Assembly (NCBI GenBank): GCA_022813625.1
Contig: JAKLMB010000001.1
Span: forward strand, 1,922,001-1,986,000
Origin: Aaosphaeria pasadenensis
Lineage: Eukaryota > Ascomycota > Dothideomycetes > Pleosporales
Direction: 5' to 3'
DNA length: 64,000 bases
The notes under the pieces were generated by a model that worked only from the letters and a program-made list of their open reading frames with translations, was not told the DNA's origin and did not search any database. The translations under genes and the position numbers were made by a program. This document shows, piece by piece, positions 22,683 through 33,268 of the stretch; positions within the stretch are counted from its first letter, which is position 1; every line of letters begins with the position of its first letter.

Positions 22683-23936
22683 CTACTTTGGACCTTGGGT
22701 AGTCTCAAAAAGCTTCCCAATGACCTCCCTAACTGCCGGATTCCTCCAAGCTGTCCACTCCGCGTTCAACAATCCCCAACCCTCCTCCTTGTCCACCACC
22801 CCATCCCTAACATAATAATTCGCCTGCAGAGCCCAGAGCGCCCAATCCCCATCATTCCCAACCGCATACTCCACCATGCACTTCAAGTAGTCATAATCCT
22901 CCTGTGTCCCAATGCCACTTCGCTCAGGCGGCCCTCCGCTCAACGCAGCGCCGAACTCAGACAGCCACAGTGGACCCGTGTAAGCTTTGTCCTGTTCGAG
23001 TAGGAAGCCTGTGAAGCCGCCGACTGTTGTCTTCCATACGCCACAGGACTTGAAGGAGGCGATCCACGGCGGTGAGAAGGTGTACTGATGCCACTCCCAG
23101 ACAACCTTGTCTCCAAACGGCGTGCGGTCCAGAGGTTTGCTACGCAGGAACGATGCGTCTGTAGACGAGAGTGTTCCCCCGACAGTGATCAGGAGGTCCT
23201 GATTCGCGTCGTGGACAGCCCTCGCGCCGTTCGTAACGAACTTATACCAAGCGTCTCTATTCTGCAAGACAGGTACCTCGCGGATCTCATTTCGCAGTCC
23301 GACGCCCGCGACCGCAGGATGGGCTTTAGAAAACGTAGCGATGGCGGCGAGGCCCTTGTACCAGTCCTGCGTCTTGAAGAAGCGGGAGTTGGCCTGGATG
23401 TATAAGCTCCCTTCGTCCCACCACCCGTTGCCGTCTTCGAGATTGCAGCACCAGGACGCTTTGCTGACGTGGTTGTCGAGGATGACGCGGACGTTGAGGG
23501 CGCCCAGGGAGTCGATGACTCGTCCGAAGACGTCGCCCACGGTCGCGGTGGAGATCCAGTTGTTCTTCTCTTGCACTTTGGTCCAGAGGGATGATACGGC
23601 GGCGGCGTCGGCGCCGCTGCGAGACGCGAGTGTCGAGAAGGAGTCGCTGACTTTTTGGCCTTGGTTCAGTGCCATGTCGATGCTGAAGGTGAGTCGCACG
23701 CAGTTGAATCCGGAGTCGCCGACTACTTTCGCAATTGATTCTGGCGTGGAGTGGTGGAGGCCTTCTGGGATGTTGGCCTCCATATGGCCGGCCCAATTGA
23801 TGCATTTCAGCTTGAAGCGCTTGTTGGAAGAGTCGAGGATCCAGCGCGAAGAGGTATGCAGAGGTTGGAGTTGTGCACTCGCTATGCTGGCAAAAGCCAG
23901 GAAGCTACATGTCGTAGAGCCCAGTATCTTTACCAT
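22683..23936 (-). CDS. Secreted glycoside hydrolase family 5 protein
   Basis: A single exon of 417 residues from the ATG at 23936. The first 22 residues (basic, then hydrophobic, ending SIASAQ) are a signal peptide. GVGLRNEIRE holds the acid/base glutamate after Asn, the NE signature of clan GH-A, and LWLSEFGAAL holds the nucleophile glutamate. WWDEG and VVWEWHQYTFSP supply further active-site aromatics and His. The fold is a TIM barrel. This subgroup of fungal GH5 proteins includes cellulase-like and beta-glycosidase enzymes; the exact substrate is not readable. No carbohydrate-binding module is present. I chose the 417-residue start because the upstream codons do not begin with ATG and would displace the signal peptide. 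Confidence 0.9.
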   Translation of the reverse strand: MVKILGSTTCSFLAFASIASAQLQPLHTSSRWILDSSNKRFKLKCINWAGHMEANIPEGLHHSTPESIAKVVGDSGFNCVRLTFSIDMALNQGQKVSDSFSTLASRSGADAAAVSSLWTKVQEKNNWISTATVGDVFGRVIDSLGALNVRVILDNHVSKASWCCNLEDGNGWWDEGSLYIQANSRFFKTQDWYKGLAAIATFSKAHPAVAGVGLRNEIREVPVLQNRDAWYKFVTNGARAVHDANQDLLITVGGTLSSTDASFLRSKPLDRTPFGDKVVWEWHQYTFSPPWIASFKSCGVWKTTVGGFTGFLLEQDKAYTGPLWLSEFGAALSGGPPERSGIGTQEDYDYLKCMVEYAVGNDGDWALWALQANYYVRDGVVDKEEGWGLLNAEWTAWRNPAVREVIGKLFETTQGPK

Positions 23937-24867
23937 CTTTATGTCGAGTCGTACCCGTTGTGAAGACACAACTAGCAGAGTACACGCTTTCTAGCATGTT
24001 GCAGTTGACGTACTTTTAATGTTTGGATTGATCGTCAGGAACAGGTCGCAACCCCTGCCATGTAATGTCACCTTCTCGAATGAGAAATACGACTTCACGA
24101 ATGCGAGGGGCTGGCGACAGAATTATATTATTGTGATTGGTGTCGAAGGTGTGGATGGTGGCGAAGCAGCATCTCGGCAGCGCCATGATATTACGGACGT
24201 ATCAAGGCATCCCATAATTACCAAGTCAGCATGAATATCTCCACGATTGCAGCTATGCTATTGGAGTGAATGATGTCTAGATATTGTTAACATCTGGTAC
24301 TCTCGTAGTCGAACAGCATTGAATACAACTGCTCTTAATTCCACGTCAAACTTTCCGTCTGACGAGTTGTGAGTTGCATTGCAACCAGGGTGAAGAAATA
24401 CGAAAGCCACAACAAGGATGTAGTACGGCTAAGGACACGGACTTCGAAGTTCACATGTTTACAAACCGCTGTGTAGAATTAGCCCCCATCTTTGACAGAC
24501 TTGCTTTTCAAACAGTAGGCGATACTATTTGCCTAGATGGATGGTGACATCTGCACACTGCAGGCGTACTTGTAACGTGACTGCGTTGTGTCGATATTGA
24601 GATGGTATGGTTTTGGCATCACAGTCATTACGTATTATATATTGTTGAGATTCCAAATCCTCCAACCTTGTGATGTCAGAGTCCGAAGAGTTCGAGAGGT
24701 AGGTCATTCAAGATGCGGCATAAGGATCCAGTAAGTGGGTAAGTGGTATAAAATGAGAGATTTCTTTTTATATAAGGGTATCTAAGATTCTCTATATGAG
24801 ATAACTTTTCTAATTGTATGCGTGCATGGTGAGAGCGATGCTATGAAGAGAAAGCATATGATCATGC
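23937..24867. other. Intergenic, 0.93 kb
   Basis: Promoter side of the GH5 gene and 3' side of the helicase gene. The stretch is A/T-richer than the flanking genes. No supported gene. Confidence 0.5.
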
Positions 24868-27800
24868 CTATCCAACAATCTTTTCCACGCTCCATCCCTT
24901 CCCGACACCCTCTCTCTTCTGCAGCACTTTCCGTACTCCCAGACCCCAGCCCTGGGATCCCTTTTCGCCCACGAGGGACAATTCGACTTCGCATTCCCTG
25001 CGCTCGGGGTCGGATTTCTGGGTTCGCGGTACGTCTGCGATTTTCCCTTTTGGTTTGGAGACTTGGAGGAGGGGTGTGCCGAGGGCGATGTTGATGAGTT
25101 GAGGGCGAGTGACGGGTGTGAGTGGGTGCATGCGGGTCTTTGGTGCTTTGGATCCAGTGATGGTGGATGGGGAGGCGCGTTGCAGGTGTGAGTAGATGAT
25201 GTAGCCTGGCATGTTCTTGACGGGTGTGCGGGCGAGGAGAGATGATGGGTGGAGGTAGACGTATTTCTCGGATGGGTCGTCGCTGGTCGGGCGGCCGACT
25301 TGCGAGGCAAACAAGGTGACGTAGGGGACATCGATTGCGGATCTGGGTTTTCGTGGGAGCTCTGGTGGAACAGGAGCGAGGTCGGCACGCATGGCTACTT
25401 GGTCGATGAAGCCCGCGGCACAGATTTGCATGAGGATACCGTTGGTTCTCTCGGAGGGAGCGGGAAGTCTTGCTTGGTATGTGCCGATTGCGGTCGGTCG
25501 ATGTGCTCGGACGATATTGGTGAGTTGCTGGCGGAGCTGACTGGCCTCATTCATGGCTTTGGAGTTGAGGAACATGTCCTCACAGAATGCTTGGGGATTA
25601 GAGTCATATGCGTAGGCGCAGATCGCGCTACTCAGCTTGATACAGTCGCTTTGTTTCGCGTTGACGGCCAATTTCGCTTGAGCAGCATTGTAAGCCTTTC
25701 GGAGTCGTGATCTTTCTTCGGCTTCCAGGTTGTCTGCTTCGGTGCGAATAGCATCCGGATCGACGACAGGCTCACGCAGACCGAGCTTGCTCTCTGCCAT
25801 AATGAGCTCTGGTACCGACAACGCTGCTACCAGCGCGATGGTCTCTGCCGTGAGGCCTTGTGCGATACCCATTACCAGCATTCGGGAGAATCGCGGATTC
25901 AAAGGATAGAGCGACAGCTCGTGTCCCAACTTTGTAACCTTGCCATCAGTAGAGAGTGCACCCAGGTAGGAAAGAAGGTGTTCTGCTTTGACAAGACTGT
26001 CCTGGTCGGGTGGCGTAGGGAAGGGAAAGTTAACAACGGGAGCTCCCATACTCTTGAGCTGGAGAATGACTCCCTCGAGAGGTGTTCGCAAGATTTCTGG
26101 GGCGGCGTACTCCTCGAAGTCGCGTTCAAACACTGCAGACGAGTACAGTCGGTAGCAGTGTCCTGGACCAGTACGTCCAGCACGACCCGCTCTCTGGTTC
26201 GCACTGGCCTTGCTAATCCAGCCGATCTCGAAGCTTTGTACGCCCGTGACACGATCGTACTTCTTTTCTTTTGCTCGCCCGCAGTCGAAGACATATCTGA
26301 CGCCCGGGATTGTCAAACTGGTTTCGGCAACGTTGGTAGCAAGGACGATCAGACGTGACCCATCCGGAGGCGGCTCAAAGACGCGCAGCTGCTGATTCGT
26401 TGGAAGCTGTGAGTAGAGCGGCAAAACATGGACCTTCATGACGGTCTCTTCGGCAGCTTCCTCTCCAATATCAAACTCATCCTTGTCTTCATCGTCCAAC
26501 CCCAGAATAATAGAATCCTCAGAGTCTGAGCCATCCTCATCCTGGTAGTCTCGAGTCTCTCTGCCTATCTCTATATCCTCGGTCTCCATGGGCACTTCTG
26601 CGGGCGAGAACTGCACCTTGCCAGGCTTTGCACCTTGGTCTGAAGTGGAAGCAAAGGTCTGCTTTAGCCGCTTAGCCAGATGCATGATTTCATTTTGCCC
26701 GGTAAGGAAAACGAGTATGGCTCCCTGGGGTAGCTTTCGATGACCTCGGCTGACCTTCTTGAAGGCTTCTTCCACGTAGTCTCTTTGCGTACGACGGGCG
26801 AAATGGTTCGTGACAGTAAATTGACGACCTTCTGCCGTCAGTAGCGGCGGAGGCTCATGACGGAAGAGTCGCTTGTTGCCTGTGAAGTCTGAAATCCTCA
26901 GAGTAGCAGACATGATGATCAGCTTCAACGGTTTCTTTGTTGTGTCTTTCTTGACCATGTCGGCCCGCAAATCAACTATACGGCTGAGCATGCCAATGAG
27001 AATGTCGGTATTGACACTGCGCTCGTGCGCCTCGTCGATCACGATGGCGGAGTACTTGGTGAGGAGAAAGTCTTGTGTAATCTCACGAAGAAGTACACCA
27101 TCTGTCATGAACTTGATTGCAGTATCCGCGCTGGTGGAGCTGTCGAAACGGATCTGGTACGCCACTTTCGAGCCTACATCTCCGAGTTCGTCACCTACGC
27201 GTTTGGACATACTGACAGCAGCCACACGTCTGGGCTGTGTCACTCCGATCAATCCGGGAGTGGGACCATCTGGTGCGCCATATCCTGATTCGAATAGGAA
27301 TTGAGGTACCTGAGTAGTTTTACCACTACCTGTTGCACCCCAAACCACTACCACGTCGTGGTTGTGGATGGCTTCCATGATCTTCTGCTCTTCTGCAACG
27401 ATTGGTAGCTTCAATCTGGCATCTTGTATTTCCTCCGATCTCGTGACTGCAACACTATAGGCTTTTCTTGTTGCGTCAGTAGCGGTGTTTGACGAGAGCT
27501 CTGGTGGCAATGGATCGGATTCGACTGGACGGGGTTGAAAGTTCGCTGGTTTGGGAGGAATGGCGTAGGTGAGGTTGTTTGTTGGCGTGAAACCAACTGC
27601 ATCGTTTCTTTGCTGTGTAGCCCATGCTTTGAATGCAGACGTGCGCTCTGCTTTTGCTGCCTTCTTCGCGGATGCTGTGCTAGAGTCACTGCCGGATTCT
27701 TCCGAGTCACTGTCCGAGCCAGATTCAGATTCAGATTCAGAGTCGTCTTCTTCATCGTCGTCGGCTTCGTCTTCCTCCTCTCCGCTACCAGAGAGAGAGC

Positions 27801-28662
27801 CCTCAGACGCTGACTCTGCGTCGCCTGCGCTCTCGCTCTCCGCTTCAGAATCATCGTCATTGCTGCTGAACCCTTCCCATTCCAGCTCCTGCTGCACAAC
27901 AACGGGGTTGCTTTTCTTTTGTCGTTTCCTGGTTTGGATGACTGGTTGTCCAGAGCCATCCAATTCCAAAGGTCGCTTGAGGCCGCTCCCGAACAAGCCA
28001 GCGCCTGGCAACGCAACGGTTGGAGATTCAGCGGTGACAACCTCCGTCTCCGCAGCGGAAGCCTGTTCCTGTTCCAATGGCTCTTCCTCTTCCACCTGTG
28101 TACCCTTCCTCTTTTTCCCACCCGATTTCGACTTCGACACAGGGAGCGCAGCACCCTTCACCTCCCCATCACTCTCCACTCTCCTCACCAGCACATCCTC
28201 CGGCGCCCTAATCTGCCTCTCCTCAAACAACAGTTCTTCATTGCTCTCCACATTGACACCTGCCCTCCTCTCCATCGCCGCCCTCCGCAGCGCCTCCCTC
28301 TTCGTATCGCTCCCGGTCCCCAACTTCTTCGAGCTCTGAAACAAACTCGTATCGACCTTATGCTTCGCCAATTTCTTCAGCAGCTCTAGGTTCTCCTCTT
28401 TCTTGAGCTTCGTGTCGATGTACTTGTCCATGCGCTTCTTCTTCTTCTGGCTCATCTTGCCCGCGCTCTGGCTGATGAGCTCCTTCTTGAGCTCATCTTT
28501 GCGAAGCTGGTGGTCGCGCTGCGCGGAGGGGAGGATCTCGACGGCATTGGCAGCGGTGGTGGAGGAGGTGTCGTCGTCGGCGTCGTTGTGGTGGTTTTTG
28601 TTGTTGGCTTTGCGGCGCGCGAGCACTTTGTGCTTTCGCACGCGCGGCACGAATTTAGGCAT
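24868..28662 (-). CDS. ECM16: DEAH-box RNA helicase of ribosome biogenesis (Dhr1/DHX37)
   Basis: A single exon of 1264 residues. The enzyme is the nucleolar ATPase that, in yeast, removes U3 snoRNA from pre-18S rRNA. The basic N-terminus is Lys-rich and ends in a very acidic Ser/Asp/Glu block (about residues 265-325). Motif I GATGSGKT is near residue 441, motif II DEAH near 542, motif III SAT near 585 and motif VI QRAGRAGR near 822. Helicase-associated, winged-helix and OB-fold regions follow to the C-terminus. An extra acidic insertion (EDGSDSEDSIILGLDDEDKDE) sits between the RecA domains, as in Dhr1 orthologues. The length is close to yeast Ecm16 (1267). No intron is needed. Confidence 0.95.
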   Translation of the reverse strand: MPKFVPRVRKHKVLARRKANNKNHHNDADDDTSSTTAANAVEILPSAQRDHQLRKDELKKELISQSAGKMSQKKKKRMDKYIDTKLKKEENLELLKKLAKHKVDTSLFQSSKKLGTGSDTKREALRRAAMERRAGVNVESNEELLFEERQIRAPEDVLVRRVESDGEVKGAALPVSKSKSGGKKRKGTQVEEEEPLEQEQASAAETEVVTAESPTVALPGAGLFGSGLKRPLELDGSGQPVIQTRKRQKKSNPVVVQQELEWEGFSSNDDDSEAESESAGDAESASEGSLSGSGEEEDEADDDEEDDSESESESGSDSDSEESGSDSSTASAKKAAKAERTSAFKAWATQQRNDAVGFTPTNNLTYAIPPKPANFQPRPVESDPLPPELSSNTATDATRKAYSVAVTRSEEIQDARLKLPIVAEEQKIMEAIHNHDVVVVWGATGSGKTTQVPQFLFESGYGAPDGPTPGLIGVTQPRRVAAVSMSKRVGDELGDVGSKVAYQIRFDSSTSADTAIKFMTDGVLLREITQDFLLTKYSAIVIDEAHERSVNTDILIGMLSRIVDLRADMVKKDTTKKPLKLIIMSATLRISDFTGNKRLFRHEPPPLLTAEGRQFTVTNHFARRTQRDYVEEAFKKVSRGHRKLPQGAILVFLTGQNEIMHLAKRLKQTFASTSDQGAKPGKVQFSPAEVPMETEDIEIGRETRDYQDEDGSDSEDSIILGLDDEDKDEFDIGEEAAEETVMKVHVLPLYSQLPTNQQLRVFEPPPDGSRLIVLATNVAETSLTIPGVRYVFDCGRAKEKKYDRVTGVQSFEIGWISKASANQRAGRAGRTGPGHCYRLYSSAVFERDFEEYAAPEILRTPLEGVILQLKSMGAPVVNFPFPTPPDQDSLVKAEHLLSYLGALSTDGKVTKLGHELSLYPLNPRFSRMLVMGIAQGLTAETIALVAALSVPELIMAESKLGLREPVVDPDAIRTEADNLEAEERSRLRKAYNAAQAKLAVNAKQSDCIKLSSAICAYAYDSNPQAFCEDMFLNSKAMNEASQLRQQLTNIVRAHRPTAIGTYQARLPAPSERTNGILMQICAAGFIDQVAMRADLAPVPPELPRKPRSAIDVPYVTLFASQVGRPTSDDPSEKYVYLHPSSLLARTPVKNMPGYIIYSHLQRASPSTITGSKAPKTRMHPLTPVTRPQLINIALGTPLLQVSKPKGKIADVPRTQKSDPERRECEVELSLVGEKGSQGWGLGVRKVLQKREGVGKGWSVEKIVG

Positions 28663-29142
28663 TCCGTCGTCGTCTTCTCTTCAGGAATTGTAGAACTTTT
28701 ACATAGAAATAAGCAATGAAGCCTCACAAGTACCCCATTGAGAATTAAAAGATCAAAGGGTCTGCAGTTTGTGGTCGTGGTCGATTGTGAAGCTGGTAAT
28801 CGCTTGCCAGTGTTCACATCGCAGACTTGCTTAGAACTTTTTTTCGAGCCCGTCCGTCGTCGACGTCTGGAAATTTTGGCGGGGATCGGCGGGTCGGCGG
28901 AAGGGCTTCCCCGAAGGCGGCGTCGCGCGGCAGAACCTTTTCCATGCACCTCTTGTACGCATAGCTTCAAGTGGGATGTGGACATCGTCAACAACAATAT
29001 CAATTATATTGCAAACTCTACACAACGGCACTGCCTCCAATCCTACCAAACCCACCAACTCAATCCCACTCTCCTCATCTTCCACGCCCCAAATCCTTCA
29101 ACAACTCGACGACATACCACACACCCTCCAACCCACAGCAAC
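28663..29142. other. Divergent promoter, ECM16 and proteasome chaperone
   Basis: The 480 nt separates two start codons pointing away from each other. A C-rich stretch precedes the plus-strand ATG. No factor site is assigned. Confidence 0.5.
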
Positions 29143-29693
29143 ATGTTAACAACCTCACCACCACCTCTCCCAGCAGAACCCTACACCACAACACGCACCC
29201 CCTACCCAGCCAAAACCCGCACCCAAACCGCGTCTATATCCTCCGTCCCCACCACCGCGACGGCCACCTACTTCTCAGACAAGATCCTCATCACCATCTC
29301 CCAAGACGGCCGTCTCGCTCACTGGGTACATCCCCCTCCCCTCTACTTCAAATCCAGTACTGACAAAGCGCATAGCTCCACGTCCCCCTCGACATCTCCC
29401 CCACCGACTCCTCCCTAACCTCGCCCTACACCTCCCACGACAACGAAACGTCCTCGGATTTATTACCAATGCACCACCTAACAGCGACAACGGTGCTCGG
29501 CGGTACGGTGGCTGGCCTCGATGTCCTGGGGCAGACGCTGGCGACGCAGGTGGCGAGTGCGATACTCGTGAGGGATCCTGGGGAGAGGAGGATGGTGGTG
29601 TTGGGGTTGGGGCTCGGGAGGGGGTTTGTTGAAGGGGAGGGGGCGAGGGAGGCTTTTGGGGAGGTTGTGGGGTTGGCTCTGGGGGTGCTTTGA
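29143..29693 (+). CDS. Proteasome assembly chaperone 3-like protein
   Basis: Two exons (29143-29325 and 29376-29693) give 166 residues; the 50-nt intron has a GTACAT donor and a CATAG acceptor and joins in phase 0. The N-terminal half has ATYFSDKILITISQDGRLAHW, and the C-terminal half has ATTVLGG and VASAILVRDPGERRMVVLGLGLG. This beta-strand pattern matches the fungal homologue of mammalian PAC3 and yeast Poc3/Irc25, which helps build the 20S proteasome alpha ring in the cytosol with a PAC4-type partner. The Pro-rich first 30 residues are not part of the fold. The partner gene is not in this window. Confidence 0.75.
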
Positions 29694-30056
29694 ATGAGCG
29701 TAATATGAGGAGGGCCATGGGATGGTGGAGAGCATAGGGGGGGATATGCATGGTTTATGGGTGTTTTGTGTATTTGAATGGATGGCCGGTTTAGGCCGTC
29801 GTGAATTGGTGTGGTATGATATCTATGTATGTATACGCTTTTTCTTTTGCCCTTCCCTTTTCTCGTCTTCATATTCTCATCATTCCCGAGGTATCATGAT
29901 AAAAAGTTCGTCTATAAATCCCATCCAATTCCATTCCAGGATCCCTCACTGACTTTGAATGATATCCCAGATCTTCCGTCCCTCCCAAGAAGAAACACAA
30001 AAACGCCGATGCAAATGCAAAGTTCAAGTCTAGCTTAGACATGAGTGTTTTGTAAC
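29694..30056. other. Convergent intergenic, 363 nt
   Basis: This lies between the stop codons of the proteasome chaperone and FES1. It is probably shared 3' untranslated sequence and nothing else is visible. Confidence 0.5.
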
Positions 30057-30769
30057 TTATTTCACATTCTCCCGGAGCTTGTTGATCAGCGAGTCCACGG
30101 ACGCCATGTCCTCGGCGTCGAGCTTCCCCTCTGGCTTGAATTCGGCGGGGACCTTGGCGACGGTCTCGTCGAGTGCGGGTTGGTAGTTGCGGACGGTGGA
30201 GGAGAGGGCGAGGATGGCCTTCTTGCGGACGCTCTTGTCTTTGTCTTGGGTTGCGAGGTTGATGAGGGTGGGGATGGCGCCGAGGATGAGGAGCTAGAAG
30301 ATAGATAGTCAGTAACATGTTCTGTGACCATACATATAGAATTATAGTAAATGGGAAAAAGGAATGGATTACTTACCCGTTCCTGCGACTTAATATTATT
30401 CTGCACCGCAATCCCGGCACACCACGCCGCATACATCCTAATCTCCGCCTCCTCATGCGCCATCTGGTCCACGAGGCGCGTCCACAGGCCCAGGTTCTCC
30501 AGGTTGTTCGCGTTGTCGATGCCCTCGATCAGCTGCTCGAAGTTGTCGAAGGCGATCAGTTTGTTCTCGAGGTCCACCTCGTCGCTCTCGACCGCGTCCA
30601 TGGCTTCCAGCATGAGCTGCGCGTCCGATTTCCCGCCGAACAGCGCGCGCACAGCGTCTGCGCTCAGCTGCGTCTGCGGGGCCGGCTGGTCGTCGGTCGC
30701 GGCGGCGCGGGCTGCTTCCGAGTTTTCGAGGCCCCATTTTAGGAGGTTGTTCAGGGCTGGGTCGGTCAT
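30057..30769 (-). CDS. FES1: Hsp70 nucleotide exchange factor Fes1
   Basis: Two exons (30769-30377 and 30293-30057) give 209 residues, the usual length of fungal Fes1. The 83-nt intron uses GTAAGT and TCTAG. The start MTDPALNNLLKWGLENS is the conserved N-terminal helix that binds Hsp70. The rest is a set of Armadillo repeats, with RMYAAWCAGIAVQNN and TQDKDKSVRKKAILALSS as helices typical of HspBP1/Fes1. The protein releases ADP from cytosolic Ssa-type Hsp70 and so promotes release and degradation of misfolded clients. It converges with the proteasome chaperone gene. Confidence 0.93.
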
Positions 30770-31237
30770 GGTGGGGGTTGGGGATTGGTGAGTGCGTGGT
30801 TCGGGGGGTTTGGTTGAATTGGTTTGAGGGGTTTGGATTCGTGTGAGTGGGTGTCTTTCTTCGTGGAGGTGGTATTAGGCAGATGGGTGGAATTGTGCTT
30901 GCGACAAGAGGTTATTTAGGCATCTGAAAGAAAGTATCTGAGGATGACGCAGGGATGGATGGGGTTGGAAATTTTGGCGCGCGGAAGGGACTATAGTGTT
31001 CGAGAGCCTTCCACTACCATTTACTAGTAGACAGTACAGTGACAGGGAAGGGGGTAGATGTATGGATTAACACAGGCTGAACATTGTTTGATGTCTTTAA
31101 ATACAGATTGATACGGAGTACTGAGTTCTAATTTTGATATAGGGTTATTATCTTTGTTGTATTGATATCTGTAGGTATTGTTGTTACGTGGGCGAGCACG
31201 ATCTGATTGTGTGGCGCGGAAGTCCGCAGTAACATTC

Positions 31238-31263
31238 CGGTACAGTGACAGTGACAGTGACAG
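31238..31263. repeat. Short GTGACA tandem repeat
   Basis: About four consecutive copies of a six-base unit, followed by a broken copy. The related motif CTGTCACTGTCAC recurs near 38088-38102. Confidence 0.7.
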
Positions 31264-33080
31264 TGCAGCCTCTCTGTTCCCTCATCCATGGTTGGACGGG
31301 CGGGCGTTATCATTGGGTGGTGCCATGTGGATTGCCCCTCATTCCACGTGACCTGACAGCTCTGAAAATCTGGGACGCCATCCGTCAGACGGAACCATTC
31401 AACGGGAGAGACAAGACAGGACAGAGAGAGGGGTAAGAATATAGCATCAAAATTATCGTCATGTCATACATCTGATCAATGCACATCTTTTGGCGACGAT
31501 GGTGAAGAGTCGGTATACGAGGGAGAGACTCAATTGACTAGCAAAGAGAACTGGTGGTCCCTCGGGATATCTTTGTTGAGTTACGCTCGGGCTCTGTCAT
31601 GGTTTACGCCGTACAGTTACGGTGTACGCTTCCATCCTACCACCTACGACTTACCGCACACTGGCACACACTGACCTTCGACTTCAACCTCAACTGGGAC
31701 TGGCCACAAAGTACGGTTCCTACTTTTCCTACTCTCCCACTGCCGTTTAGTCCAATTGTGGCAAAGTGTGGTTGGCTACGTTAGAGTGAAAAGGGCAACA
31801 AGCAAGGCGGTGAGGGTCGGTGATGTGTGTGCGTGCACGGGGATTGGCTGGAAGTGGGATAGAGGAGAGCTCGATAGTACGAGTAGGTGGTGGATGGGAT
31901 GGGTGGATGGCTGGGGAACGGAACGGAAGGGAGACACGACATGCACGCACGCATGGCAGACACTCGACACTTGGGATTTACAGATTGCAAGGTTATCCTC
32001 TGTAGCACAATATATACAACTGCGAGTAACTGTCTACTCGTGGATAGAGGCGAGTAGATAGCTGCTGGTATGCATTCATTCCTATGAGGGAGAAGCATGT
32101 CATCAATGTACCGGCCCTGCTGTATCTGTATCGTACGGTACATTACCACACCGCACTCTGCACGCTGCTGACACTACTTATTATGGTGATTATTGTACGA
32201 GTAATGGTTGGCATACTCCGGTACATAGTACATTCTGTGTGTGTATAATAATACTCGTGGCATAACAGGGAATAGGTTCTCTTTCTTGGCCTGGCCCGCC
32301 CTGGCCCGCTCCGCCAGAGACAACACAGCTCTCCTCTCTGCCAGTCTCAACTGTACGAGCAACCAGGCGACCCATCTGCCCATTGTCTGCCTTCTCCTCC
32401 TCATACTCCTTCGTCTTGTCCTCGTATACTATCCCCATCATCCATCATCAATCTACTCCAACGACCAGGTTGACCCTTCCGCCAAGAGATTAACGGCGTT
32501 GCCTGACGGACATGGTGGGTGCGTGTCAATGACGGCGTACCAGACGGACATCACCTGTGGCGGGGGAGCTTGCGTGGACTGCGCTGAGACCGAGAGAGGA
32601 AGTATCAAGACAGAGATGAGCGAGAGGTACAAAAAGGTGCAGCCTAGGAGTGGGTTTTGTCTTCATAGATATAAAAAGATGTTACCAATGCCAATGGCAA
32701 ATGCGACGCGCGTGCATTGTAGAAGGCATCAATCTTATAAAGTAGAAGGGATTGTCAATCCCCGTTACGATCCCTCATTGTCCCGTATCTTGATTCCTCC
32801 GTGCAAATTATAAAGAGGGAAGAAGAGAAGAGAAAGCAGCAGTGTGCGTGGTTGTCAAAAGTTTGTTGATTCTTGTCACCTCTACCTGGGAGTACCTGCC
32901 TACCAACACCAGCTCATCTTGTACCTAGTACTTTAGGAGGAGTCCATCCCACCCTCCCCGCTAAAACTGGCAAGATCGCACCCGCTTATTTAGCAGCCAC
33001 CCACCGACCTTTGCCTCTTCTCTCGCACTCCTGCGCACCTTAACCTCACTCATCACCATCCAAACCCGCTACCTAACCTC

Positions 33081-33212
33081 GTAAGCCCTACCCCCTTCTC
33101 TCACCATCCAACCTCTCTCTCTTCCTCTTCCTCTTCTTCTCCTCCATCTTGCTGTTGCTGCAGTCTCATCCATCTCCAACGACCTCTCGCTGATCTCTTC
33201 TAATTCCTACAG
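33081..33212 (+). promoter_or_regulatory. Pyrimidine-rich actin leader with possible 5' UTR intron
   Basis: A CT-rich tract (about 33109-33150) is typical just upstream of highly expressed filamentous-fungal genes. GTAAGC at 33081 and TTCCTACAG ending at 33212, with a CTAAT branch-like site, could define a 5' UTR intron. The intron is inferred only from these sites. Confidence 0.35.
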
Positions 33213-33268
33213 CAACCCTCCCAATTTCATCCTCCCCCTCCCTATCTCACAGCTTCTAATCAGCCAAC

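Larger units (their letters stand above)
30770..33268. other. Long gene-poor region upstream of actin, 2.5 kb
   Basis: The left part is the FES1 promoter. Around 31240-31263 the hexamer GTGACA repeats about four times. A 190-codon open frame at 32241-32813 on the plus strand has low-quality composition and no family resemblance. The last 300 nt are pyrimidine-rich and belong to the actin promoter and leader. No convincing gene. Confidence 0.55.

Noticed and set aside
32241..32813. 190-codon plus-strand open frame upstream of actin
   Set aside because: No family resemblance, no clear domain, composition like noncoding promoter DNA; no convincing splice partner.
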